DNA from: Acetobacteraceae bacterium
GTDB taxonomy: Bacteria > Pseudomonadota > Alphaproteobacteria > Acetobacterales > Acetobacteraceae
Length of the DNA: 53,545 nt
Assembly: GCA_003151425.1 (NCBI GenBank)
Contig: PLXO01000050.1
Coordinates: 1 to 53,545, forward strand
Reading direction: 5' to 3'
Position numbers and translations under genes: made by a program. Under the pieces are notes generated by a model that saw only the letters and a program-made list of their open reading frames with translations, searched no databases and was not told the origin of the DNA. Shown here one piece after another: positions 1 to 8,580 of this stretch. How positions within the stretch are numbered: position 1 is the first letter of the stretch; each line of letters opens with the position of its first letter.

Positions 1-61
1 GTGGTTTGCGACTCAGTAGGAATAGTGATGCGCGCACTGTGCCGCCGCTGCGGCGCGCAGA

Positions 62-475
62 TCATCCCGTGGGCTTCTCCCGCGGCTTGGCAGCTTCGAG
101 GATCATCTCCTCCACCGTCTTCTTTCGGTTCTCTTTCCGACGCGTCGCCACCGGCTTGCCATCCAGCCGGTTCAATGCGTGAACCGAAGCGGAGATTCGC
201 GCCATCGGGTTCTCGTCGTTCAGCGCGATGTCGCCAAGTTTCTCGATCAGCTGCTCGATGCGGGCTTCTTTCTCGGCGGCGAGGCGCTTGCGCTCGGCCA
301 TTTTCGCCGGGTCTCCCTCCCCGGTGTGAAAGCTGACGCGCGTCGGGCTGTCTTTGGTGAACGGTCGGCGCGGGCCACCCCGACCAGCGCCACGCGCCGG
401 CCCACCCCAGCCGGGGCCGGCGCTGAAATGGCTCGCGGGAATGCCGGAGGGAAGCTTTTTCGTAGGCCAGGCCAT
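62..475 (-). CDS. Conserved hypothetical island protein, paralogue of 1401-1823
   Basis: 137 residues. The N-terminal half is Gly/Pro/Arg-rich (motif GRGGPRRPF, then TRVSFHTGEGDPAK). The C-terminal half is charged and helical and ends in a block with ALNRLDGKPVA, which recalls the C-terminal part of small phage proteins of the DUF5681 or small-terminase neighbourhood; that resemblance is weak. A second gene on the island encodes a clear paralogue sharing the SGIPA, GRGGPRRPF and RVSFHTG.GDPAK blocks. The ATG at 475 is preferred because the MAW start is shared with the paralogue. Function unknown. It may belong to packaging or structural functions of the island, but nothing here proves that. 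Confidence 0.6.
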   Translation of the reverse strand: MAWPTKKLPSGIPASHFSAGPGWGGPARGAGRGGPRRPFTKDSPTRVSFHTGEGDPAKMAERKRLAAEKEARIEQLIEKLGDIALNDENPMARISASVHALNRLDGKPVATRRKENRKKTVEEMILEAAKPREKPTG

Positions 476-669
476 TGCCGTTCACCATATGAGAGGGCGA
501 TTGCAGAGTTCCGCAGCGTATACGCGTGCGCGCGCGGCATTATAGGCGGGTGTGGCGGCGACTGAGGGGTGCCGCCCGCGGCGCGGGCGGTGGCCCAATG
601 TTTGATCCGGCGAGAGGCTGGGGCGACGGCCTGTCAAAGCCGCCACACTCCAGGGACCAACCCAACAGC

Positions 670-921
670 TCAGCGGCAGCCTGGCGCGCCTGGGTTCACA
701 CCGCATCCACCCGGGGTCGAGTTGTAATGCTCATGAGGATCGCGCGCCGTGACTTCGCCGCCCTGCGTAGTGCCGTGGGACGTGCACTCGCAGTATCCGC
801 CGACTGGCATGGAGGTGGGACAGGTCAGTTTTTCCGTCCGGCAGGTATTCGCGAGGGCCTGGCCGCCGGTGAGCGCCAGGGCGGAGATGAGCACGGCGGC
901 TAAATAGCTAAGAGGTTTCAT
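670..921 (-). CDS. Small secreted hypothetical protein
   Basis: About 83 residues when started at the internal ATG at 921, where a typical Sec signal peptide begins (MKPLSYLAAVLISALALTGG, cleavage likely after ALA). A longer upstream start at 969 would bury this signal. The mature part is about 60 residues with six cysteines (TCRTEKLTC, YCECTS, GGCG and GCR), suggesting a disulfide-bonded periplasmic or secreted peptide. No family recognised. It stands alone on the minus strand between other small island genes, so it is probably accessory cargo. Confidence 0.55.
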   Translation of the reverse strand: MKPLSYLAAVLISALALTGGQALANTCRTEKLTCPTSMPVGGYCECTSHGTTQGGEVTARDPHEHYNSTPGGCGVNPGAPGCR

Positions 922-1063
922 GGTTGCGAGCCTTTCATGGTCTGGGCAGGTGAGGATTGCGGGTAACACGATGGAGCACTGACATTAAGCCCGAGGTTCC
1001 CGTGGCGCTCTGACAGTGCGAGAAGCGTCACCGACGCCGCGCAGCTCATCGCCGCAACCGGGG

Positions 1064-1408
1064 TCAAGATGCCGCACTCCGCCGCCGCGCAAGCGCAGCC
1101 GACAGCAACTCGCCTAACGTCGGTTGGTACTCCGGCGCGGCAAGTGGGGGTGGTGGGTCTGCCAGCCTTCCGCCGACGCCCAGCCCTTGCCTGGTGAACG
1201 CCGCAAACGCAGCGGACACGGCGGCGCGATCCCGCTGCCGATCCGCGGGCAACCACCGGAGCGCGATCAGCCGCGCGATCGAGGCCGCGTCGAGATCAAT
1301 CGTCACCAGAACACCGCCGTCCTTCCGACGCTGACGGGACGCACGTGTGCGCTCGGCGCTGGTGGCGCTGCGTGCCCTCTCAGTCATCGCGGAATTAATG
1401 CTAGGCAC
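1064..1408 (-). CDS. Small hypothetical phage-type protein
   Basis: 114 residues or 107 if the second Met is used. The N-terminus is basic (ERTRASRQRRKDGGV) and is followed by a short LVTIDLDAASIARLIALRWL segment. Small proteins of this layout, a basic stretch followed by a beta-strand and helix, are common beside terminase genes in alphaproteobacterial prophages; this comparison is from memory and is not conclusive. The start overlaps the stop of the upstream paralogue gene by 8 bases, which suggests co-transcription and translational coupling. Function not assigned. Confidence 0.5.
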   Translation of the reverse strand: MPSINSAMTERARSATSAERTRASRQRRKDGGVLVTIDLDAASIARLIALRWLPADRQRDRAAVSAAFAAFTRQGLGVGGRLADPPPPLAAPEYQPTLGELLSAALARRRSAAS

Positions 1409-1823
1409 GGGTGCGTCCCACGCATTTCGGCGTCTGGGTCGCGTGGATCAGCTTCTCCAGCGATCCGCTGGCGGTTTGGTTCGCTGTCTGCACCACCGGT
1501 GGTCCCGCCAGCCGGTTCAGCGCCGCGATGCACGCCGAAACCTGCGTCTCCACGCGCTCCGCGTTCAGCGCAAGGTCGCAGAGAAGATCGAGCATCTGTT
1601 CCTGCCGCGCCTCTCTCTCGGCGATGAATGCACGTCGCTTCTCGCCTTTCGCTGGGTCGCCTTGGCCGGTGTGAAAGCTAACGCGGGTCGCGTTGCCCGG
1701 CTGAAATGGCCGGCGCGGGCCACCTCTGCCGGCGCCACGCGCCGGCCGGCCCCAGCCGATGCCGGCGCTGAATCCGTTCGCGGGGATGCCGGAGGGAGGT
1801 TTGAAGAGGTGGGTCCAGGCCAT
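1401..1823 (-). CDS. Conserved hypothetical island protein, paralogue of 62-475
   Basis: About 140 residues from the ATG at 1823; the frame is open further up to 1877, with another Met at 1835. It shares with the 62-475 protein the MAW start, SGIPA, GWG.PARGAG, GRGGPRRPF and RVSFHTGQGDPAK blocks and a C-terminal LNRLAGPPV block. The middle (residues about 60-90) is charged and helical. DNA around both starts is also similar (TATGG.GAA followed by ATGGCCTGG), so the pair probably arose by duplication within the island. It lies directly upstream of 1064-1408. Function unknown. Confidence 0.6.
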   Translation of the reverse strand: MAWTHLFKPPSGIPANGFSAGIGWGRPARGAGRGGPRRPFQPGNATRVSFHTGQGDPAKGEKRRAFIAEREARQEQMLDLLCDLALNAERVETQVSACIAALNRLAGPPVVQTANQTASGSLEKLIHATQTPKCVGRTRA

Positions 1824-2041
1824 ACGCTTCGCCATACGAGAAAACTTGATTCCGAGCCGCACATATGACGCGCGCACGCGGGGGATTAAAGCCCGCAGTA
1901 GGGCTCGAAATCAGCCGTCACGCGTTGCGTGCCTCGACGACCGTCACGCGTCACTGGGTTGGTGGTCGTGCTGGGCGATGCATGGATATTCGTTGGCCCG
2001 GCGATACCGCGGGCGCTCCTCGGTTCTGCCGAGCGCCTGTC

Positions 2042-2195
2042 GAACGCAACCTACGCGACATACGCAACCTTTCAGCCGGTTGACGCCGGACACACACGAG
2101 TTACGGACGCTAGAAACCGCGATTAACTCTCCGCTTTCCTGCTCGCGCGGAACTAACCCGGCCGTGAGGATGCGTAAGATGCGTAGGTTGCGTTC
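2042..2195. repeat. Inverted and direct repeats in the gene-free gap after the helicase gene
   Basis: The 1878-2196 gap holds no convincing gene. A 15-base sequence GAACGCAACCTACGC at 2042-2056 recurs inverted at 2181-2195. The 9-mer ACGCAACCT occurs at 2044-2052 and again at 2062-2070 (18-base period), with a third, inverted copy at 2185-2193. GATGCGTA is repeated at 2169-2176 and 2178-2185. Phased iteron-like repeats directly beside a primase-helicase pair could be a replication origin of the island. A transcription terminator or operator is an alternative. Confidence 0.5.
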
Positions 2196-2196
2196 A

Positions 2197-3651
2197 TCAA
2201 CGTGCCGGACTGACGATGAATGAGCCGCCGTTCCCGCTTTCGTCCGGCCTATAGCGAAGGACGAACGCGTTCTCTCCGAGAAGCACCGGTGCATCGGTCA
2301 ACGCCTTCAGCCGCCATGTGATCGTGGTGGCGGTGATAATCGGCAGGAGCTTGCCGCTGGCCTGTTCGAGCGCTGCCTTGAATTCGATCGCTTCGCCACT
2401 GGCCTGCCCCGCAAACATCGCCACCTCGGCGCCCTTGCAGCCGTTCGCCCACCGGTGCCGCAGCACGTCAAGAACCGTGGCGAGGCTGCTGGTCTGTTCT
2501 TCGTCCGCCTCGCCGGTGAGGAACAGGGTGCGGAAGCTGATCGGCTCCGGCGGGCAGTCCTTGTTCCGATCGACCGCGAGTCCCACCACATAGTCGCCGT
2601 GCAGCTTCGCGGCATGTTCGACGGCAGAGCCGACCAGATGCCACCATTCCTTGAACCGGGTTTCGGGCGCGTCAGGCGTGAGGGCGCACAGCCTCGGGTT
2701 ACTCAGCAATATGGTGTAGAGGGCGCGGAGGATGTTGCCACGATGATTGACAGTCCACGCGATCGGGTCTGCGTGTTCGAAATCGCGATTTTCGGGGTCG
2801 GGCCGGTTCACTGCCAGACGTACTTGCAGGGCGCGCGAGGCCATGTCACCGCGCGCCGTGATATTATTGCCGGTGAAGAAATTGACGGTCGTGGCGGGAA
2901 CTGTGCGGGTTCCGGTCTGCCCCAGTACGCGGTCGCTATAGATGGCCGCCGTGAGGCTCTTCTCGATCGACGGGCAAGAGATGGCCGAGCCGCGCGGGAT
3001 GTTGTCCCACACAACGCCCGGCACGCCCTCCCCAAGATACGAAAATAGGCACTTCCGTCGCTCCTCTTCACTCGGCGACCATGCCGCCGCTGCGGCGCGG
3101 TAGCCCGTCGCGGCGAGGAACAGCATTTGCAGGGCAGTCGTCTTGCCGCCTCCGCGCTGGCCGGCAGTGACGAAGAAGGCGGGCCGCGCGGGCAGTATCG
3201 CGCGTTCGAGGATGGTGAGCGCGCCGGCGATCAGAATGCACTTGCCGGCATAGTTCGTCGCCACATCGACCAACCATTCATCCGTGAGGAACCGCATCGC
3301 GTCGACGACGGCGGCATCGGTGCAGTCCTTTTGGTCAGGCAGGAGCGCGACCAGCTCCGGTTGCAGACGGAAGATGATACCGCGCTTGCGATCGAGGCCC
3401 TGTGTCGCCAACAGCGCGCCATCCGGCAGCACCAGCGGCGACGTGACGATAGCTGTGACGACGGGCAGTTTCGAGCCGCGGTATTTCATGTAATGCCGAA
3501 CGAATACGGGGTCGAGCGCCACGGTGCGCTCGTTGCCCCGCCGATCCACCTTGAAGAACTCGATGTGGCGCTCGATCAGATGCGCCATCGAGTATTCGTC
3601 ATGCGGCGTGAGGAGTGGCATTGCCGGTGCTGGCAGGCGGGTCGGTTTCAT
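2197..3651 (-). CDS. AAA+ ATPase, island replicative helicase
   Basis: 484 residues from the ATG at 3651, chosen because CAGGAGAACCCG precedes it; the frame stays open to 3744. Walker A is GQRGGGKTT at residues 164-172. A hydrophobic stretch ending in VVWDNIP follows at the usual Walker B distance, and TVNFFTGNN is a plausible sensor 1 region. This pattern fits the helicase half of phage and plasmid primase-helicases, which unwinds DNA at the element's origin. The primase lies just upstream in an overlapping frame (53 bases), so the two domains, often one polypeptide, are split here. The gene ends 2 bases from the repeat cluster at 2042-2195. Exact helicase superfamily not determined. Confidence 0.75.
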   Translation of the reverse strand: MKPTRLPAPAMPLLTPHDEYSMAHLIERHIEFFKVDRRGNERTVALDPVFVRHYMKYRGSKLPVVTAIVTSPLVLPDGALLATQGLDRKRGIIFRLQPELVALLPDQKDCTDAAVVDAMRFLTDEWLVDVATNYAGKCILIAGALTILERAILPARPAFFVTAGQRGGGKTTALQMLFLAATGYRAAAAAWSPSEEERRKCLFSYLGEGVPGVVWDNIPRGSAISCPSIEKSLTAAIYSDRVLGQTGTRTVPATTVNFFTGNNITARGDMASRALQVRLAVNRPDPENRDFEHADPIAWTVNHRGNILRALYTILLSNPRLCALTPDAPETRFKEWWHLVGSAVEHAAKLHGDYVVGLAVDRNKDCPPEPISFRTLFLTGEADEEQTSSLATVLDVLRHRWANGCKGAEVAMFAGQASGEAIEFKAALEQASGKLLPIITATTITWRLKALTDAPVLLGENAFVLRYRPDESGNGGSFIVSPAR

Positions 3652-5335
3652 CGGGTTCTCCTGTGTTTGCTCCAGTGGACAACATCTCGTGCAGCATGAT
3701 CGGCACGCGGCACCGGGCGTCGGTGGGACACCCTTCGGCATCACGCATGGGGGGCTCTGGTCCGCGCTGCTTCCCGAGCACGTCGTCGATCGAGATTATG
3801 ACGGGCACGCGCTCGTCGTCGGTGAGTGGGGCCGCAAGATACGGGCGAGGGTCCTGCCGCTCGGCCGATCGCCGTTCGCGTTCTGCCAGTACCTGGTGCC
3901 CGGCCTGTTCTTGGCGAGCGTGCTTTAGCTTTGCGTCGAGTGGCCGCTTGCCGATGTCAGATATTTCATGCGCCACATTGCGCAGCTCTTCGATCTCGGC
4001 TTCGTCGAGATCAGAAGCGAGTACCAGACGGACAAACTCGTCCGGCACGTCCGCGGCAGCCGTACTTCTCAGCGCGGTTTGCGCGGCGCGGGCGTTGAAC
4101 TTCAGTTCATATGTTGTGTGGCCGTGGGCGAAGCTGTGTATCCACGGCGTGCCGTCCGCGCGGCGCATGATCTTCGCCTTGCACGCCCCGTATTCGATTC
4201 CTTCAAGCGGATCGGCCAGCGTCGCGCCCTCGAAGCGCGCGGGATCGGCCAACACGTCGGCCACCGTGATGCCGGCCAGTTCCTTGTCGTCGAACGCCAG
4301 CACCACGTCCGGCAGCAGAATACCAGCGCATTGGCGCACGATCACTTGTGCAGCACTCTTGGTCGACATGCCGGTGCGCTCGGCCAGACGTGTTGACTGC
4401 TGGGAGATGTAGGCGTCGCGCGCCCTTGCGGCGTCGGGTGCGAGCCGTTGCCCTTCCTTCGCGCGCAGCTCGCGCAGGTTGGCCTGCTCGACGATGGTGA
4501 GTGGCGGGCAGGCGGTCACCGTGTCCAGCGCGATACCCTCGGTGACGACGGGCGACCGGCTGGCCCGGTCCTGAACGAGCGGCGGTTCCAGGATTGGTGC
4601 GCCCTCGAATATTAAGTGCTCCGGCGCATAGACCATGCGATCAACGATCGAGCGTTCGAGCAACTGCCCCCCGGCCCCGACCATCATCCATCCGAAGCCA
4701 TGCAGCCAGCACCGCGCATGGAATGTGCGCAGAAACCGTTCGATGTCAGCACCGTCCTTTACCAGAACGTACACGTGAAGGCCGTTCGACCCCGACATGT
4801 TCGCGCCGGTGTCCGTGCGGGAGATGCCGGTGCTGGTGGATCTACGCACCACGCGACCGGCCATCGCCAATTCGGGCAGCACCGTGATTAGCGCGGTCAA
4901 GAATCCGCCGAGTCGCTTGATCCTTTCCCTGACCGCAGCAGGAATGCCTTTGGTGTCGATGTCGATCAGCGCAAGTGCGAGCTGGTCAGGCAGGTAAATG
5001 ATTCGGGCGCCCGTTCGTGCGATCACGTCCGGCGCTGCCGTCCCGTTCATCTTCTCCAGGTGGGCTTTAGTCGCAACCTGCACCGTGTCTGGCAGGTCGG
5101 CGTGAAGTGCCCCCAGCGTGATCGCCTGGTCAGAGCGCAGGCCGGAGATGACGTTTGCGAGCATGGTGAGGTTGGATATCCGCGCGCGCTCTGCGCGCCC
5201 GTGCGACATCACGCAAGCGCTGCCGTCACTGATCATCTTCCCGTCTGAGCCGAGCGAAATCCGTTTGGTCAACGGGCCGCCCATTTTGGTGAAGACGGTT
5301 ATTTCAATCGGCTGGTGCGCCGGATTCGCGGTCAT
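3599..5335 (-). CDS. Archaeo-eukaryotic-type primase (PrimPol-like), island replication
   Basis: 578 residues. Motifs expected for an AEP primase fold appear in order: an acidic DxD in ALIDIDTKG (D125, D127), the nucleotide-binding sxH motif in SGSNGLHVYVLV (H187), and a later acidic residue in SIVDRMVY (D232). The C-terminal third is helical and charged and may link to the helicase encoded next, whose start lies inside this gene's 3' end. The start ATG shares an ATGA overlap with the upstream small gene. It probably makes primers or copies the element with the downstream AAA+ helicase. The motif assignment is by eye. Confidence 0.7.
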   Translation of the reverse strand: MTANPAHQPIEITVFTKMGGPLTKRISLGSDGKMISDGSACVMSHGRAERARISNLTMLANVISGLRSDQAITLGALHADLPDTVQVATKAHLEKMNGTAAPDVIARTGARIIYLPDQLALALIDIDTKGIPAAVRERIKRLGGFLTALITVLPELAMAGRVVRRSTSTGISRTDTGANMSGSNGLHVYVLVKDGADIERFLRTFHARCWLHGFGWMMVGAGGQLLERSIVDRMVYAPEHLIFEGAPILEPPLVQDRASRSPVVTEGIALDTVTACPPLTIVEQANLRELRAKEGQRLAPDAARARDAYISQQSTRLAERTGMSTKSAAQVIVRQCAGILLPDVVLAFDDKELAGITVADVLADPARFEGATLADPLEGIEYGACKAKIMRRADGTPWIHSFAHGHTTYELKFNARAAQTALRSTAAADVPDEFVRLVLASDLDEAEIEELRNVAHEISDIGKRPLDAKLKHARQEQAGHQVLAERERRSAERQDPRPYLAAPLTDDERVPVIISIDDVLGKQRGPEPPMRDAEGCPTDARCRVPIMLHEMLSTGANTGEPDETDPPASTGNATPHAA

Positions 5336-5814
5336 AGCGATATCTTCAGCGTCGGCCCGCGACGTTTGAGTTGCCTGAGGCGGATAGCTGTGGCATAAAT
5401 CGCGTTGCTTCTACTGACGAAACCACTGACTGCCTGGGGGTGTTTGCCCGCCCCCGAGCGGTTTCGTTTTGGAGGCGGTGGCAAGCCCGTGTGGTGATGG
5501 CGGCGAGACACCGGCCGCGCGCAGATCGTGACGGGGTCCATCAGATCATCTGCGCCGCGGCCCGCTGCCCGGCGGTTGGCGGGAAGGTCTGCGTCTGGCG
5601 GATCGAGGACCACGACACCGGAGAACGCCGCCTCGACGTGCCAGTTGGTGCGTCCCCATCGGTTACTGATCCCGACAGCTTCGGGCTTCGTCGGGTCATG
5701 GGGGGCGGCGTCCGAAGGTGGCCGAACTTGGGGGGCAATCGACCTGGACTGATCCGCCGCGTGGGCGGCGCCCATCACGCGGCTCGTTGCGCGTCGGCTT
5801 CGGAGGTCGAGCAC
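5332..5814 (-). CDS. Hypothetical protein coupled to the primase
   Basis: Up to 160 residues, Arg- and Pro-rich, no recognised domain. The argument for a real gene is position: its stop overlaps the primase start as ATGA, and its 5' end overlaps the upstream regulator gene by 40 bases, filling the gap between them exactly. The central segment VVVLDPPDADLPANRRAAG and the basic C-terminus are the only notable parts. The true start may be internal. An opposite-strand frame at 5371-5865 is also open, so this call is uncertain. Confidence 0.4.
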   Translation of the reverse strand: MLDLRSRRATSRVMGAAHAADQSRSIAPQVRPPSDAAPHDPTKPEAVGISNRWGRTNWHVEAAFSGVVVLDPPDADLPANRRAAGRGADDLMDPVTICARPVSRRHHHTGLPPPPKRNRSGAGKHPQAVSGFVSRSNAIYATAIRLRQLKRRGPTLKISL

Positions 5815-6038
5815 CGGGGTGCCGACAGCTTACTTTCGGCCCAGGCGAGCGCTTCGCCCCAGTGATACAGAGGCACGCGGCCGAACAGCCGATAAGGCGG
5901 CCCGCCGCCACGCGTGGCCTTCGTCGCCAAGGTCTTGTCGCTACAAGGAAAGCCCTTGGCGGTCAGTGCGTCGGCAGTAGCCTTGCGCCGCAGCAAGGTC
6001 TCCAGGCTCTCAGGAATCGGGTGCGTCATTGTCGCCAT
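5775..6038 (-). CDS. Small helix-turn-helix protein, AlpA/excisionase-like
   Basis: About 87 residues from the ATG at 6038, which follows AAGGAC; the frame can extend to a GTG at 6077 and there is another ATG at 6029. The sequence TADALTAKGFPCSDKTLATK followed by a glycine turn and PPYRLFGRVPLYHW is the winged HTH layout of AlpA/Xis-type proteins: a recognition helix, then a basic-aromatic wing, then a tyrosine-tryptophan strand. Such proteins act as excisionases or activate integrase and excision genes in phages and satellites. It lies between the integrase side and the replication genes, as expected. Whether it is an excisionase or a transcriptional regulator cannot be told. Confidence 0.65.
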   Translation of the reverse strand: MATMTHPIPESLETLLRRKATADALTAKGFPCSDKTLATKATRGGGPPYRLFGRVPLYHWGEALAWAESKLSAPRCSTSEADAQRAA

Positions 6039-6077
6039 CCAGTCCTTGCTGGCATGCGCCAGCGGTTGCGATGGCAC

Positions 6078-7085
6078 CTAATTAAGCGATGCGGGGTACT
6101 CGGTCCCGGCACTGGGATTCGGAGCGGCCCGCCGAATTCCAGTGCGGGCAGCCTGCAAGTGCTTCGCCAGCGTTTCGGACGACTCTTGCGCCAGTTGCTG
6201 CACGTCCGCACCGCCGGGATAATCCTGCGCTTCTGCGCGCTTCGCAGCGACCCGCAAGATCCGACCAATCCAGGTCACTGATGGGCCGCGACGCTCACGG
6301 TTGTTGTCCAGGATACGCGGCAGCACTCCGAACATGTCACGATGAACCTTCGCAAGCTCGTGAAACAATACAAGCCGAAACGAGTCAGGCCGCGCGCCGG
6401 GACGTGGTTTGCGAGTTTGTAGAGCCGATGCCTTGGCACGTGCTGCCTCTGCGATAAGCGCGAGAATCATAGGTGCAGCCTGTATCATTTCGCGCGCCAC
6501 CGCGACCGTGGCGAACCGCACTTCCTCCGCGCCCGTCGGCGCTTCGTCTCTATAAAGGCGCGATCCCTGGCATGCGTGCTTGACACGGCGCGTTGCGCGG
6601 TCGCTCAGCCGCAGCTCTCCGATGTTCCCGGAGAAAAGCCACCACGGCAGCGCCTTGGACATATCCAAGCCATGACGCATATGAACGAACCAATCAGCAT
6701 TATGATCTGGAACCGGCGGTCGCGCTGGGAATGGATCGAATTGGTCCAATAAGCCGAAGCGTCGCAGCAGGGTCGTTGCCGCGGTTTCGACGTTGTGTAG
6801 GAAGTCCAGGACTTCATGGTTGGCTGGTCGTTGCCGCTCCATGTCTCTGAAGGCGACGGCGTCGCGGATGCCCCGATTGATCTTTTCGGCGAGCGCAGCG
6901 TGGTCCAGGTCCGCCACACACGTCAGACCCTTGAGGTCGCGCACCAAGGCAGGAATATCCGTTGACTTAAACGGACCTGGTATCACCCATCCGACAGTAC
7001 CGATGGGTCCACGTGGTGGCCGGCCCGCGGCAGTTGCCTGCCGCCGTGTCCCTGTCCGTTTGGTTGCCTGCTTCTTTGATGCCAT
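6078..7085 (-). CDS. Hypothetical island protein next to the integrase
   Basis: 335 residues. The N-terminus is basic (ASKKQATKRTGTRRQ), and the rest is mostly alpha-helical with a tryptophan-containing segment (KALPWWLFSGNIGELRL) near residue 145. No catalytic motif or known domain recognised. It starts 20 bases after the integrase stop and ends against the AlpA-like gene, so it is probably co-transcribed with both. The Lys/Arg-rich tail at the start could bind DNA, but this is only suggested by composition. Confidence 0.6.
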   Translation of the reverse strand: MASKKQATKRTGTRRQATAAGRPPRGPIGTVGWVIPGPFKSTDIPALVRDLKGLTCVADLDHAALAEKINRGIRDAVAFRDMERQRPANHEVLDFLHNVETAATTLLRRFGLLDQFDPFPARPPVPDHNADWFVHMRHGLDMSKALPWWLFSGNIGELRLSDRATRRVKHACQGSRLYRDEAPTGAEEVRFATVAVAREMIQAAPMILALIAEAARAKASALQTRKPRPGARPDSFRLVLFHELAKVHRDMFGVLPRILDNNRERRGPSVTWIGRILRVAAKRAEAQDYPGGADVQQLAQESSETLAKHLQAARTGIRRAAPNPSAGTEYPASLN

Positions 7086-7105
7086 GACCGCGGCAGGCGC
7101 TGCAA

Positions 7106-8455
7106 TCAGCCGCCAACGCGGAGCGGCACTATCGTTGCAGTTTGTACCTCCCCCATCCGCACCATAGTCTCCGCTGCTACAGCATCCGCTGCGGCGAGCA
7201 ACACCGCGTCCGCCGCGTGCATATATCTCGACGTGACGGAATGCCCCTTATGGCCGATCAGCGCGCCAATGGTTGGCTCGCTGTACCCAAGATCGGCGGC
7301 AAGGCTGGCGAAGCTGTGCCGCAGCACGTGCGGGGTTACGTCCGCCGGCAGGTCGCCCAGACCGGCAATGCGATCCCAAAGCTTCCGGAAGCCGGTCATG
7401 GTCCCCTCGCCCCGCGTCGGGGGAAAGACCAGGGCAGCGTCGGCGCCCCTCCCCAGCGCGCGCAGAGCGTCGCAGGCGGTGTGGGACAACGGTCGCATGC
7501 TGCGGCCGGTCTTCGTGTCGGCGAGCGTCGCGGTGCGTCGGGCAAGGTCCACGTCGGCCCAACGCAGACCCAACGCTTCGCCAGCCCGCCACCCCGACGC
7601 CGCCAGAAACCGAATCGCAGTCACCGCGGCAGGCCAAACCGCACCCGCCGCGGCCTGCCGCAGCGCCGCGCCAAGCGCGGCATACTCGACATCCGATAGG
7701 CGCCTCTCGCGCCTTCCATCCGCCGGCCGGATCACGCCCCGCACCGGGTTGTCGGATCGCATGCGGTTCTCGACCGCATAAGAGAAGATAGCTCCAAGCA
7801 GTCCCACCGTGCGGCTGGCAACGCCCTTCCCGCCCCGGACATTGGACATGCCGCGCCTCTTGCCGGTCGGGTGACGGGCCGCTGTCTTGCCCTCGGTAAC
7901 GGCGTGCATGAAGGCTCGCACGTCTTCCCGAGTCACAGTAGCAACCTTCATTGCGCCCAAAAGTGGGCGAATGTGTTTTTCGATCCGCCCACGGTCTGAT
8001 AGTAACGTGCTCGCCTTCTTCGGCTCACGTCGCCGCGTAAGTAGCCGCCCACTCTCGGCATCGGCCCAATAGGCTTCACAAAGGTCTGCCACCGTGGCCG
8101 CTTCCCGCCTGGCGCGCTTCGCGGCGGACGGATCGCCCCCTTTAAGCTTGACATCAGAAAGCACGGCAAGTGCCTTCTCGCGTGCACTGTCAGGGGTCCA
8201 CGGGGCGCCGTGCTGACCGATCGTATAGAGGCGCTGCCGGCCTTCGTCCGTTCTGAACATGACGAAATAGCTCACGGCGCTGCCGGCCCGCCGCCGCGCG
8301 CCGAATGCCGGCACGGCGCCAGGGCCGCTGTCGAAGATTTGGGTGTTCGGGGGCAGCGCGCGAATTTCCCTTAGCCCGATCTTGCCCTTCTTAGGCCGCT
8401 CATCACCTGCCAACGCCGCGCCACCTTCTGTTATCCCGATCGTCCGGGATAACAC
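7106..8455 (-). CDS. int: Tyrosine site-specific integrase
   Basis: 449 residues from the GTG at 8455; the real start may lie a little further in. Catalytic residues of the tyrosine recombinase family are all visible: R290 (SGWRAGEAL), K315 (DTKTGRS), H376 and R379 (HVLRHSF), H402 (GHKGHSV) and the nucleophile Y411 (SRYMHA). Residues about 25-100 form a DUF4102-like N-terminal arm-binding region and about 120-235 the SAM-like core-binding domain. It integrates and excises the island at the tRNA-Arg fragment lying 126 bases beyond its start. The start codon is embedded in repeats at 8430-8464, which suggests self-regulation or arm-site binding. Confidence 0.93.
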   Translation of the reverse strand: MLSRTIGITEGGAALAGDERPKKGKIGLREIRALPPNTQIFDSGPGAVPAFGARRRAGSAVSYFVMFRTDEGRQRLYTIGQHGAPWTPDSAREKALAVLSDVKLKGGDPSAAKRARREAATVADLCEAYWADAESGRLLTRRREPKKASTLLSDRGRIEKHIRPLLGAMKVATVTREDVRAFMHAVTEGKTAARHPTGKRRGMSNVRGGKGVASRTVGLLGAIFSYAVENRMRSDNPVRGVIRPADGRRERRLSDVEYAALGAALRQAAAGAVWPAAVTAIRFLAASGWRAGEALGLRWADVDLARRTATLADTKTGRSMRPLSHTACDALRALGRGADAALVFPPTRGEGTMTGFRKLWDRIAGLGDLPADVTPHVLRHSFASLAADLGYSEPTIGALIGHKGHSVTSRYMHAADAVLLAAADAVAAETMVRMGEVQTATIVPLRVGG

Positions 8456-8464
8456 CGGGATAAT
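8430..8464. promoter_or_regulatory. Three CGGGATAA repeats over the integrase start
   Basis: GTTATCCCG at 8430-8438 forms an inverted repeat with CGGGATAAC at 8445-8453, and a direct copy CGGGATAAT follows at 8456-8464. The integrase start codon (8453-8455) lies inside. The layout fits an operator for the element's regulator or arm-type integrase binding sites. A further 10-base-phased pair, GGTCAAACAC and GATCAAACAA, lies at 8491-8510 between these repeats and the attachment site. Confidence 0.45.
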
Positions 8465-8580
8465 AGGCCAGCGCAGATCGCGTCAATGCCGGTCAAACAC
8501 GATCAAACAAAACGCTATATGAAATCAGCGCTCTGGCAAACTCCAGCAATTCCGAGCGACCCGTCGCAATCCCCCGAAAC

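Noticed and set aside
5371..5865. Plus-strand frame opposite the coupled hypothetical gene
   Set aside because: No ribosome site or motif; all other island genes are on the minus strand.
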